Assembly (NCBI GenBank): GCA_910592005.1
Contig: CAJVPP010001624.1
Location: forward strand, 1-18,852
Direction: 5' to 3'
Length of the DNA: 18,852 bases
From: Funneliformis mosseae
Lineage: Eukaryota; Glomeromycota; Glomeromycetes; Glomerales; Glomeraceae
Shown piece by piece: positions 1 through 8,310 of this stretch (positions within the stretch are counted from its first letter, which is position 1; each line of letters opens with the position of its first letter). The notes below the pieces were generated by a model. The model was not told where the DNA came from and did not search any database. It saw nothing but the letters and a program-made list of their open reading frames with translations. Position numbers and translations under genes: made by a program.

Positions 1-1369
1 CAGTTCAGCTGTAACTTTGAGGCTTGCTAAAAGAAGTTTGATATCTGGTATAATTGTATTAAGCATTATTACGTGAGGAGGGCAATTTAAGGCAATAATG
101 TGTAGACTATTAGCATGTGCAAGATGCAAAAATTTTGGGTACAGATTTATCCATTTTTCATGAACAGAAAGGTTTTTTAAGCATCTTTTTGTAATTTTAT
201 CAAATTGATAAAGTAATTTTATATCGTTGTATATTTTTAATAGGGCAATGGGTTTTTTTGAAGAGTAATAATTCTTAGCCTTGTGTATTGGGATGCATTT
301 TTTTGCTACAGAGATAAGAGAATCTTGAAAAAGGTCTCAGGATGAATTGAGTCGACTTTGAGACCAGGTAGTATTGGACGTTATATGTTTCAATGAGTTG
401 GAGTTCAAGTTCTTATCTAGGTCGTTTTTAAATTTAGACCATTTTGAATCGTCCATTAGATTGTAGTTGAAGGAAGATTTGATTGGGCTTTTCCTTGTGG
501 ATACTGAATTTTTAAGAAAATTAATTATTTTTGTTGAGATTATATGGTGGTCTGTGAGGGAAGGATCTATCTGAATAGTTCTACAATCTAGTATATTAAG
601 CGCTAATTCAGATGTCATATAAATGTGATCAATTCTTGACGAAGAATTTCTGTTAAAACAAGATGGGTATAATTTACGGTTTTCTTTAAGTTGGACATCG
701 AATGAATTGTATAGATTGTAATTGGTAAGCAAATTAACGAAGTTGATATTAAAGAAGGAGTTGTGTTTGCGATCTTTATCTGCATTCAAATCTCCGATGA
801 GAATAATATGCATATTGTTTCTAGTCGCATCATCTAATAAGCGTTTAAGGAGAACTACGGTTTGTTTGGTAGTATCAGTTGGGGGATTAGCCAGGTGGAA
901 TATAGCAGTTAATTATCATTAACTTTTGTTTGTTTGTAAATTGAAGTTTTGCGTAAATAATTCTATCTAACAAAGAGTCATGGGCAAAAATGTGTTTAGC
1001 AATGGCAGGGCTGAAGGAAAGACTGACGCCAGTTCCAATTGAACGGGCATTTTGGTTGTTACTAAAGAATGTGGTGTAATGTGGGAAGTCTCGATTAAAA
1101 ATTGATGGTATTCCTTTGAAATTTGTTTCTTGTAGACCTATAATGTCGAATTAGTTTACAGAATATAAAGAGAATAGATAATTTTGTTTTGTTTGGTCAT
1201 TAATGGAACGGACATTATAGGTGGCAATTCTAAGATTTTGTATGGGTGGAGTGTGAGAAATAGAATTATTATTATCGTTTTCTGTAAGGACAGTATTCAT
1301 AATAAAATTAAATTTTTTAATTTGGGAAGCTGCCGATGCAGTGTTCGATGGCTTTGTCAAAATCATCAT
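1..1369 (-). pseudogene. LINE ORF2, N-terminal endonuclease domain (partial, broken)
   Basis: ORF2 of a LINE makes the endonuclease and reverse transcriptase that nick target DNA and copy the element RNA. The frame starts with ATG at 1369, overlapping the end of ORF1 by about 50 bases. Motifs of the endonuclease/exonuclease/phosphatase fold appear in order: RIATYNV near 1220, IIGLQET near 1135, IINCYIPP near 905, GDLNAD near 790, RIDHIYM near 635, and the terminal DHH near 560. The reported catalytic Asn, Glu, Asp and His positions of the family are therefore all still encoded. Breaks: an in-frame TAA at 1151-1153, a one-base frameshift at roughly 887-900, and a TGA at 337-339. Apart from these the frame is open to position 1, reaching only the linker before the reverse transcriptase. 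Well supported as a LINE endonuclease; the exact clade cannot be named from this part. Confidence 0.9.
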
Positions 1370-3341
1370 TCAATGATTCAAAGATTTGAGTATCATGTTT
1401 GTTGAGGATATTTTTGTTCAGGAGTGTAGTTTGGAGATCATGGCAGGATTGAAGTAATTGATTGAGTATTGGAGTGAATTGCGAGATTCGTTGTTGTTGT
1501 TTTTGACAGATTAAAATAAGCTGATTGTTTGATTATTTTTGCAAATGAGCGATGCATAGATCTGTATTAATGTGCGGGGATTTCTTATCAGCTTCGGAGG
1601 CAGAGTCAGGTAAGTTATTATTAAAGTCATTCGCCTTAGCAGGAGTGACAACTTTAATATCGAGGGCCTTTTCTACTACAGCAAGGCGTTGTTGCGAAAA
1701 TTTAAATTTGACACAAAGGTCAGAAATTGCGTTGGAAATTGAAGTGAGTCTAGAAGTGACAAATTGTTTGAAATCCGGGTTATGAATTGAACCACCGGTT
1801 GCTGTACCATTATTTAGCTTAGGTGTTGGGAGAACTTCAGTTTCCATAAATTCGTCAAAAGGTTCGTCTGCCCAATGTAATTTAGGTTTATCGTTGAGGG
1901 GGTCATGGGGAGAGGTATTGTTATTATACTTATTACGATTTTTATTGCTTGGTGGTGGAGGTGGAGGAGGTCTCCTTTTCAGTCCTTCTTGCGGATTAGT
2001 AACTTGTTGAGGGGTTCTGGTCACGTGGATAAATGAGATATGATCACGAACTGCTTCTCGTAATGGAGTTCTTTTTAGTGCTGTATAATTATTAAACTGG
2101 GCTGGTTGGAAACGCTGATAGAGGTTTTGCATATTGCGGTCTTTGGAGGATTGATGACATCTCGGGCATGTAGTAGCATTATGATGTGCTGACGAACAAA
2201 CTGCACATAATTTGGCTTTCGGGTCAGTCTACTCCAATTTTTTGTTGTTCAAAGTGAGATTTTTTATGTCCAGCGCAGCTCGAACATCTTCTTTGTTAGT
2301 GAAGTAGAAGAAAGCATATTGTAGATAGTTGTAATTCGAATGAGCTCTGGGGATAATCCACGCAGAAGCTGAAACTATGTTGCCAATATCGTGGAGGTCA
2401 CGTGGTGTGATATTGCGAGGAAGATTCGTAAGTTTCGCTGAAAAAGCAGAGCAGGCTTGAATTTCATTCCTAGAAAGGCTGCAGGGATAGTATCGAATCA
2501 TATTGTTAAGGAGATAGATCCCATCCCTTTTTTTCAATAGTTCAAAGTTTGCCTTTTCGTCAAAGGTGATGGTAGCTCGTTGCCAAAGATTCCTAGTTTC
2601 TATAGTAAAACGAACGATATTACCAAATTTGGAAAATAATTTCCTTAGTCTTGTTTCAGTAGCATCTAAAGGGATTTCTGTGACCGTAATCGACAGAGTA
2701 GGTACGTAAGGTGCAGATTTTTTTATATCGAGTGGTAGAAACGTGGTGTTTTCCATTTCAGTAGATCTGTGTTTATAAAATTCGTCACATTTGATCTTGT
2801 CTAAAAAGACAACTTTGATGATAACCTGATTTTGTTCGGTTGGATGCCTTCCTTTTGTGGCAATAATAAATGAGTTATATTTGTCATAACACAAATCAGT
2901 AATCGTCAAGATTTTCATTTAGGGGTTCAGACCACAAAGTTTTTCCATCGGAATATAGGCGAAAAATTTGGTAACTTGGGTTGAGGGAGCATCAAAGCCT
3001 ATAGTTGTAGTATTTAAAGTATTTTCTGACGCGTCAAAAGACTCGTCTACACTAGTCGTTGGTTTGGGTGCAGTAACATCAGGGGTTGTTGAAGTTGAGA
3101 CGGTAGTTTTAGGACTTTTTCTTTTGTTAAGGTTGTTGGAGAAACTTTCTTCAGCTAGGTCGACTTCCATAGTATTTGTCTCTTCAGGAAGGATAGTAAC
3201 AAGAGGTTCTTTTACATAAGTAAGAGAGAGGTCGTTGTCTGAAGTTTACAATGTATTCTGTTTCTTTTTTGGTATTTTGTCTGATATTGGCGACGCCGAG
3301 CGGCCGCGGTTGGTATTCTTTCTTTCTGTTTTTTTGGGCAT
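1317..3341 (-). pseudogene. LINE ORF1, RRM-like and CCHC zinc-knuckle RNA-binding protein (broken)
   Basis: One continuous reading frame of about 675 codons runs from the ATG at 3339-3341 (start MPKKTERKN) to TAA at 1317-1319. It is interrupted by four stops: TAA 3246-3248, TAA 2919-2921, TAG 2229-2231 and TAA 1533-1535. The order is a basic, Ser/Pro-rich N terminus; an RRM-like module (ITVTEIPL ... QRATITF, about 2690-2500); a second RRM-like module (AKLTNLPRN ... QYAFFYF, about 2440-2290); a CX2CX4HX4C zinc knuckle at 2166-2207; a poly-proline tract near 1950; and a helical, Gln-rich C terminus. This suits an ORF1 protein that coats element RNA. The TAG at 2229-2231 sits just before the zinc knuckle, and the frame continues perfectly on both sides, so this is point mutation, not rearrangement. 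Opposite-strand frames here are shadows. Confidence 0.87.
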
Positions 3342-3483
3342 TTTTTGAATTGTCACGGAAAGAGTTTTTTTTAAATTAAATTATTTATAAAAATGGAAAT
3401 ACTATGTAATATATGCATTAATTTTCTATTTTTAATACAACTTGTGTATATGACTTTTGGTCTAAATTTTATATACTGCTATA
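3342..3483. other. LINE 5' flank and junction with AT-rich DNA
   Basis: This holds what may be a short LINE 5' untranslated stretch followed by AT-rich sequence with no supported gene. The integrase remnant becomes recognisable only after about 3484, so the LINE 5' end lies within about 130 bases of a truncated integrase frame. Confidence 0.4.
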
Positions 3484-3962
3484 GAGGAACGATTAACTGA
3501 TAGGAGTAATCAAGGATATTTAGAAGAATCCTCAAGAAGTATATTGATTATTTGAATAACAATAAGACTCACCTTATTGGAATATCACCAGCTCATGTTA
3601 TGATTTTAGAAGAAGTTGAATCAAAGCCTTCTAAAAAACTTAAACATGTAATTGGAAAAGATGAGAAGATAAAATTACAAAAAGGTATAGCAGTTAAATA
3701 TCTGTTAAAAGTAGGTAAGTTAAAAGAAGACTATAGATATAGAGTAATAGATCTGTACTGAAGCTTGCATGTTTACAGAATAAAAAGAGTCATTGTCAGA
3801 AGAAATTCACTACAACCAGTCTTATATTATCTTGAGGGTGAACCCGTTGAATCAACTGCCCATCTGATGAAGCAAAATCTAAAAAGACCTTTTAAATATG
3901 AGAAACTTGAAGTAATTGAGAAACCTAATAAAATTGAGTATCTATCTGATGGATTTATGTGA
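3484..3962 (+). pseudogene. C-terminal part of a DDE-type integrase (Polinton/retroviral-like), decayed
   Basis: The frame reads KKYIDYLNNNKTHLIGISPA from about 3534, the pattern found after the catalytic core of Polinton- and retrovirus-type integrases (a helix ending in an LIG-SP motif). It continues through a basic linker into VYRIKRVIVRR and VLYYLEGEP, resembling the small barrel or chromodomain-like C terminus of these enzymes. In-frame stops occur at 3507, at 3759-3761 and at 3960-3962. No ATG is visible at the left end and the catalytic DDE core is absent, so this is a 5'-truncated remnant. The frame continues without shift into the nuclease-like sequence downstream. I recall similar repeated proteins from Rhizophagus but cannot verify it. 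A Ty3-like integrase tail is an alternative. Confidence 0.6.
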
Positions 3963-4533
3963 AAATATCACTCTATTGAATTCGTTTATTATATTCAAAT
4001 TGCTAATAATAATTTAATTAAAGCCCATCAATATGCTGAAAAATATGGTAGCTAATGTTTAAAAAGAACTAGGCAAGTAAATGGTCATAATGTTTATTTT
4101 TGGTCCTGTAAAAATAGTGTGTATCAATAGAAGTATCCATTATAATACATTATGAAAAAATTTGAATTGTACCTTCTATGCTATCATACTATCAAAAGAA
4201 ATGTACATTACATTTTTGAGGATCTTTTAGGTAAGAAATTCTCATCATGTAGGCCTAATTTTTTGGATGGAATGCATCTAGATAGGTATAATGAGGAATT
4301 GCATCTTATATTTGAATATCAGAAATTCCAGCACTATCAACACAATAGACTTATACTATCAAAAGAGTAAAAGTTTAGAAACCCAAAGAATGCGTGATTA
4401 GAAGAAGTAGGATATGTGCAAGAAACAAAGTATATGTCTTATTGAAGTTTCATATACCACTGATCTCCTATCCTATATCAGACATATTCTAACTGAGAAA
4501 GGGTTCTTGAAAGAGGCAAAGCCTAACCTTTGA
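3963..4533 (+). pseudogene. Zinc-ribbon plus PD-(D/E)XK-like nuclease relic, in frame with the integrase tail
   Basis: After the TGA at 3960-3962 the same frame continues into AHQYAEKYG and VYFWSCKNS (about 4023-4121), like a zinc-ribbon repeat with one Cys still visible. It then reads [20 protein letters not shown] and FEYQKFQHY (about 4248-4340). The spacing of Asp, Glu and the E-Y-Q element before QHY resembles the core of PD-(D/E)XK (very-short-patch-repair-like) nucleases. A frameshift near 4350-4372 moves the tail to the next frame, with stops at 4399 and 4408, then [18 protein letters not shown] and LTEKGFLKE ending at 4533. In-frame stops also lie at 4053, 4128 and 4143. The role would be DNA cleavage linked to a mobile element; this is inferred from motif shape only. 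Repeated zinc-ribbon nuclease proteins are, as I recall, common in Rhizophagus genomes. Confidence 0.58.
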
Positions 4534-4687
4534 AAGTTCATATGATTTTGGACAAATAAGTTTGCTGAAATTTCTCATTTGATGTGCTTTGTATATCATA
4601 CTATATGGAATTCTTTGTATATAACGTTGACAAGATCCTCAGAAATCTTTAGAACAAATAAAGGGCAATAAATATAGTTCAAATTAG

Positions 4688-5369
4688 CCTTTTTATTTTC
4701 TAGTTACTAGAGGTTCACATAGTAGAAAAACTAATATGATTATCAATTTTATTCTAGGTAACAAACTCTAATGTATATTTAAAGATAAGAAGGGATGATT
4801 TCATTTTAGTTAAAAAGTATGCTGAACCTAAATGGAAACTAGTAAAAAATGCTATTCATATTTTGTGAATAGTCCTATGCTATATCAAGAGAATATTACA
4901 TTTCAAATAATAAAGACGAAAAAGATTCCAGATATAAGCAAATTCTTCATGAAAAGAAGCACTGTTATTATTTTTAAAGATCTTTATGCTAAATCGAAAA
5001 AGTACAAGAACTTTAGTCCCTTACTTTATTAGTGAACGGCATCAAAATATATACCCTATATACGTGACTCAGAAATATCAAGCTGTGCTGAAGATAATTT
5101 GTGAAAATATTTCACATTTAATCATGTTTTGAGGCAATAGTAACCAGGACAATATTCATAAAGTTATGCATCAATATACGGATAATCTAAAAAAAGCATC
5201 TAAGATCATTGATAAGTATTTGTAAGATAAAAATTTTGTAGTCTTTTATTTTACTAAGCTGATAGATAATCTATTAGCGATTAGATTAGGCTGAGATTCT
5301 CCTTTGAAGCTGGATAAGTAGAATTTCTTAAGTCTAAGAACGAAATGTATATTTTTTTCTGATTTCTAA
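4688..5369 (+). pseudogene. A32-like (FtsK/HerA) DNA-packaging ATPase relic
   Basis: Three frames add up to one ATPase-like protein. FYFLVTRGSHSRKTNMIINF (about 4691-4750) matches a hydrophobic strand followed by a P-loop in which the expected glycines now read Arg. DDFILVKKYAEPKWKLVKN lies in another frame near 4790-4850. Next comes RSTVIIFKDLYAKSK (about 4955-4999), a Walker B-like strand ending in Asp. Finally IYPIYVTQKYQAVLKIICEN and SHLIMF (about 5040-5129) resemble the T-Q sensor region of A32-type ATPases, followed by a C-terminal domain to the TAA at 5367-5369. Stops inside the last part include TGA at 5130. At least two frameshifts and several stops make it dead. Beside an integrase tail it supports a Polinton/Maverick-like origin. 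An unrelated P-loop NTPase is possible. Confidence 0.5.
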
Positions 5370-5552
5370 ATTATGTTTAGATTTACTATGCTTCTTCACC
5401 TATAATTTTCTTTCATAAATACTAGAATATATTTCCAGTTCTATAGTCACATCACTATGCTTTGTTTGGAAAGGATCTGATCAACAAGAGTGATAATTTT
5501 TCTATCTTTAATAGAAATAATGTTCTTCAAATACTAGCATTTGGGTTGATTG

Positions 5553-5686
5553 CTAGGACAATTAGGTTCTGAGAATTTTTTAGCAAAATTGAGATTTTTA
5601 TTGCATTTTAGTTTTTAATATTATTAGATTAAAATGTATTAATTCTTAATTTTAGTCAAAAATTTCTCAGAACCTAATTTTCCTAG
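5553..5686. repeat. Inverted repeat, arms of 38-39 bases
   Basis: The left arm (5553-5590) and the reverse complement of the right arm (5648-5686) share CTAGGAxAATTAGGTTCTGA and most following bases, separated by about 57 bases. Read outward-to-inward on its own strand, each arm encodes a similar peptide (LGQLGSENFLAK and LGKLGSEKFLTK). This suggests two convergent copies of the end of one coiled-coil gene family rather than a simple transposon terminus. Confidence 0.7.
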
Positions 5687-6052
5687 AAATCCTTCAATTT
5701 ATTCTCTAACATGTTAATGGATTTTTCTGCTGATGCAATAACTTTTTTCATATCAGAGATTATACTTTTAAAAAAAGCTACTGAATTTGATAATTGGATG
5801 ACTTTCTCATTACTCTCTTTCAAAGACCTAATCATAGCTACCTCACGAGATTTATATTGCTCTTGCAAGTTGAAAGCTCTTTAATCTTTTTTTTCAATAC
5901 TTGTTTTGATATACACAATTCCTCATTTTCTTACCTTAACAAAGTTTCACAGTCGCTAATAATAGGCTTCATCTTCTGATACTCTTTTTGCTTAATATAA
6001 TTTTAACTAACAAATCTTCTACTTCGGGATGGATATTACTTATCTGTTCTAG
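5639..6052 (-). pseudogene. Coiled-coil protein fragment, decayed
   Basis: The minus strand carries a heptad-rich, Lys/Glu/Leu/Ile-rich protein split over three frames: LEQISNIHPEVEDLLVKI (from 6052), KEYQKMKPIISDCETLL and ENEELCISKQVLKKKIKEL, then LQEQYKSREVAMIRSLKES. It ends with LGKLGSEKFLTKIKN and TAA at 5639-5641. The longest uninterrupted piece (5868 to 5683) is 61 residues and is nearly all predicted coiled coil by eye. At least three frameshifts and one stop (after LLR, in the 5930s) disable it. Function is unknown; such proteins are usually structural or oligomerising. The composition resembles the coiled-coil leader near 18300 and the fragment at 6331-6447. Confidence 0.5.
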
Positions 6053-6193
6053 TAATAATAGATGTTTTCATAATGTAAGATGTCATTATATATCTATTTT
6101 AATAGAATGAGAAAGCTAGTTAAGTTACTTTGAGTAATATACGTGAAAAGATGGTGTTAATATACCAATTATTATTACCACAGGTAACTAATA

Positions 6194-6250
6194 AAAAATT
6201 TTGAGAATTTTATAAATTCAAGAAAAATTTTAAGAATTTTACACATTCAG
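6194..6250. repeat. Two-copy tandem repeat, unit about 29 bp
   Basis: Two adjacent units begin AAAAATTTTGAGAATTTTA and AAAAATTTTAAGAATTTTA and continue with similar bases (ATTCA). This is a small AT-rich duplication with no evident coding role. Confidence 0.65.
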
Positions 6251-6330
6251 AAATTTATTTGTCAATGAGTATATTGTGAGTTACATTATATATGTCAAGA
6301 GATCAGCTAGTCCTATTAAATCATTTAACT

Positions 6331-6447
6331 TCAATTGTTAATAATTTTATTATTCTCAGCCTTAATTTTATCATTTTCAACCTCAAGCTTGATAATGTAT
6401 TATTTCAATAAATTGATTATTTTAGAATCATCTATTTCAGATTGTAT
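6331..6447 (-). pseudogene. Short coiled-coil leader fragment
   Basis: The minus strand reads SEIDDSKIINLLK, a TAA stop, then YIIKLEVENDKIKAENNKI, ending at TGA 6331-6333. The pattern (Ser-Glu start, Leu-Lys-stop-x-Ile, then K-L-E-x-E-N/K repeats) parallels the N terminus of the larger pseudogene at 16771-18318, which reads SELEVLK, stop, HIAKLEAKNAELEAEK. It is probably the beginning of a second copy of that family. Too short to be certain. Confidence 0.45.
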
Positions 6448-6678
6448 ACTTGTGTAATTTAATATATGTTAATATTCAAAAATAAAAAAATCATGTGATT
6501 TTGCCTCACAGTCCCTTAGCGAAATTTGTTAAAAAATATTTTTATTAATACTACTATGCAAAAATAAAATACATAAAAATACATGTATTGAATCTCTATT
6601 TTATGAATTTTTGGGGGTCAAAACTGTTACTACCATTTCACTAAAACTATGCTCACTATCTCTAGAGTCAGGACTATA

Positions 6679-6703
6679 TAAGAAGGAATAAAAAGTATTG
6701 AGT
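6679..6703 (+). repeat. Left terminal inverted repeat of the Tc1/mariner element
   Basis: It begins just inside a TA dinucleotide; the inner part ATAAAAAGTATTGA matches the right end exactly, and the outer ten bases are diverged. Confidence 0.7.
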
Positions 6704-6767
6704 ATCTTTTAAAAATGGTATTATAAAATAACTAACATATAAACTTTATTTTTTTTATTTTATTAAA

Positions 6768-7785
6768 TTACAGATTAATATTCATTAGACCTTTATTTGC
6801 TATAAGAACAGCTTGAACCTGATGTGATATAGACTTAATTAAATTACAATAATAATTTACGGGTATCACATTCTATTCCTCCTTAACCCACTGCTTTAAT
6901 TACACATTACTTGATGGTTGTAAATTACGTTTATGAATCCTAACCTCAATATGTGATCAAATATTTTCTATTGCATTAATATCAAAGCTTTGAGCCAGCT
7001 AGAGAAGCATTCAAGAAAAAAATGAGCAACTCTTACAGTATAGATAGGTGCATTATCCTCTTGAAATAAAATTTTTTTGATTTTTTTTGCATGAGACTTA
7101 ACCGTAGGAACTGTATAATTTTCTAGAACTTTATGATATATATTTCCAGTTATGCAACTAACTAAAGGGACTAAAGAACCCATACTAATTTAAAAGAAAT
7201 ATTTCCAAAATATGTGATCAAAGCTTTTTTAGACCAAAGCTTTTTTAGACTGTAGCTGCAATGCAATCTTCATAATTCACGTTATAGCTACCTAAAACCT
7301 GAGGTTTTAAATTGTATGTAAGTAAACTTATCTGACTAAACTACTTTTTTAAAATCCTTTACTATCTAATTTTTATAAGTACAAACCCAAAATAACCATT
7401 TTTCTTTATTCCTTTTGAAAATTAATGGATTGAAATGAGGAATGCGTGAGCAAAGACCTTGTTTAGCTAATTCTTTACAGATGATTTGTGTAAAAATGGT
7501 TTTGTTTGTTTCATTTATAATATTTAATCATATTTGAGCAAGGGTTTAACAGTGGGTTTTTTATTACTAACTACTAAATGCTTGAGTTCTTCATATTCAA
7601 ACTTATCAAGAATTCATGGTCAATCTGTTCATTTTTTTTGGAATTTCTTTTAGCCTATACGATCTCTACATACGCTATACAGAAGAAATAGAATAATTGA
7701 TAACTGCAGAAATTCTGCTATCTGTATTGTCTAACTTTTTTGCTACAATGATACTCTCTCTTTGGCTTTTACTAAGTTCTTTTTC
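6768..7785 (-). pseudogene. Tc1/mariner transposase, broken
   Basis: The minus strand reads first an N-terminal helix-turn-helix region, ELSKSQRESIIVAKKLDN and ISAVINYSISSV (from about 7776). A Gly-rich linker zone with stops follows, then KPTVKPLLK, and KNGYFGFV with VV-stop-SDKFTYIQFK, matching the first catalytic Asp region of the DDE/D domain. Next comes ILFQEDNAPIYTVRVAHFF (about 7080-7040), the second catalytic Asp in the QxDNAP block typical of Tc1. A degenerate stretch then ends in QWVKEE, stop, NVIPVNYYCNLIKS, the usual C-terminal end. The protein would bind the terminal repeats and cut and paste the element. More than ten stops and several frameshifts leave it inactive; the longest open piece is 71 residues (7183 to 6968). 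Confidence 0.8.
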
Positions 7786-7992
7786 AAGACACATTTGTGA
7801 TGACAAAATTTTTTTAACTATAAAATAGAATTTTTTTTTGTATAACACATGTAACTCACTTTTTATCTCAACAATAATACTTTATTTATTTTGACTGTTA
7901 CATAACAATCGCGACTAACTAAAATAGAAAAAAAATATAGCTTAATTTAGCAGATGTGTAATAATATGTGTTACGTCTAGATCATATCATAT

Positions 7993-8017
7993 GTTCAATA
8001 CTTTTTATACCCCCCTG
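7993..8017 (-). repeat. Right terminal inverted repeat of the Tc1/mariner element
   Basis: Read on the minus strand it begins CAGGGGGGTATAAAAAGTAT directly next to a TA dinucleotide (8018-8019). This is the better preserved of the two ends. Confidence 0.72.
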
Positions 8018-8019
8018 TA

Positions 8020-8310
8020 TGATATTTTATGAATTGTACAGGTTACAGCCATTCTTAATGTTAATTAAGTATAGATAAGTCGATATATAATACTTAATAA
8101 AGTCATATGTAATGGAATTGTTACCTCTTCTATTAAACAGTACTTATAAACGTCTGATTCTTTTTAAATAGCATAAAGTTCTATAATATCACCTAGAAGT
8201 AGATAAAGTAAAATATATACGATTTATGAATATATAAAAATAGAAATAATTTATTTATACCTGTAATGTTAATAGTGAATATGGTTAGATTCTACCTCCT
8301 TAATGGTTGG
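8020..8310. other. AT-rich spacer, no gene seen
   Basis: About 290 bases between the Tc1 element and the next relic. No frame, repeat or RNA gene could be supported. Confidence 0.5.

Larger units (their letters stand above)
1..3370 (-). mobile_element. LINE (non-LTR) retrotransposon, 5' portion, degraded
   Basis: The minus strand carries the classic order of a two-ORF LINE: an ORF1 with nucleic-acid-binding modules (3341 to 1317), then a slightly overlapping ORF2 that opens with an endonuclease/exonuclease/phosphatase domain (from 1369). The 5' end lies near 3350-3370, where composition changes from moderately GC-containing to very AT-rich sequence. The 3' part, including reverse transcriptase and poly(A) tail, would lie left of position 1, so target-site duplications cannot be judged. 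Both ORFs are broken, so this copy cannot move by itself. The right boundary is approximate. Confidence 0.88.
6679..8017 (-). mobile_element. Tc1/mariner DNA transposon, full length but dead
   Basis: A unit of about 1.34 kb, the usual size for this superfamily, is bounded by inverted ends. On the plus strand the left end has ATAAAAAGTATTGA at 6688-6701; the right end has the same motif on the minus strand, preceded by CAGGGGGGT. TA dinucleotides sit immediately outside both ends (6677-6678 and 8018-8019), as expected for TA target duplication. Between them the minus strand encodes a decayed Tc1-type transposase. The outer bases of the left terminus have diverged from the right one. Confidence 0.82.

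Noticed and set aside
722..922. 66-codon plus-strand frame
   Set aside because: Antisense to the LINE endonuclease, whose motifs are clear on the minus strand.
1184..1785. Plus-strand frames of 73 and 77 codons
   Set aside because: They are antisense shadows of LINE ORF1 and ORF2.
2968..3219. 83-codon plus-strand frame rich in Val and Ser
   Set aside because: Mirror of the LINE ORF1 N terminus; no own features.
5794..5979. 61-codon plus-strand frame rich in Phe and Leu
   Set aside because: Antisense to coiled-coil heptads, which give Phe/Leu-rich shadows.
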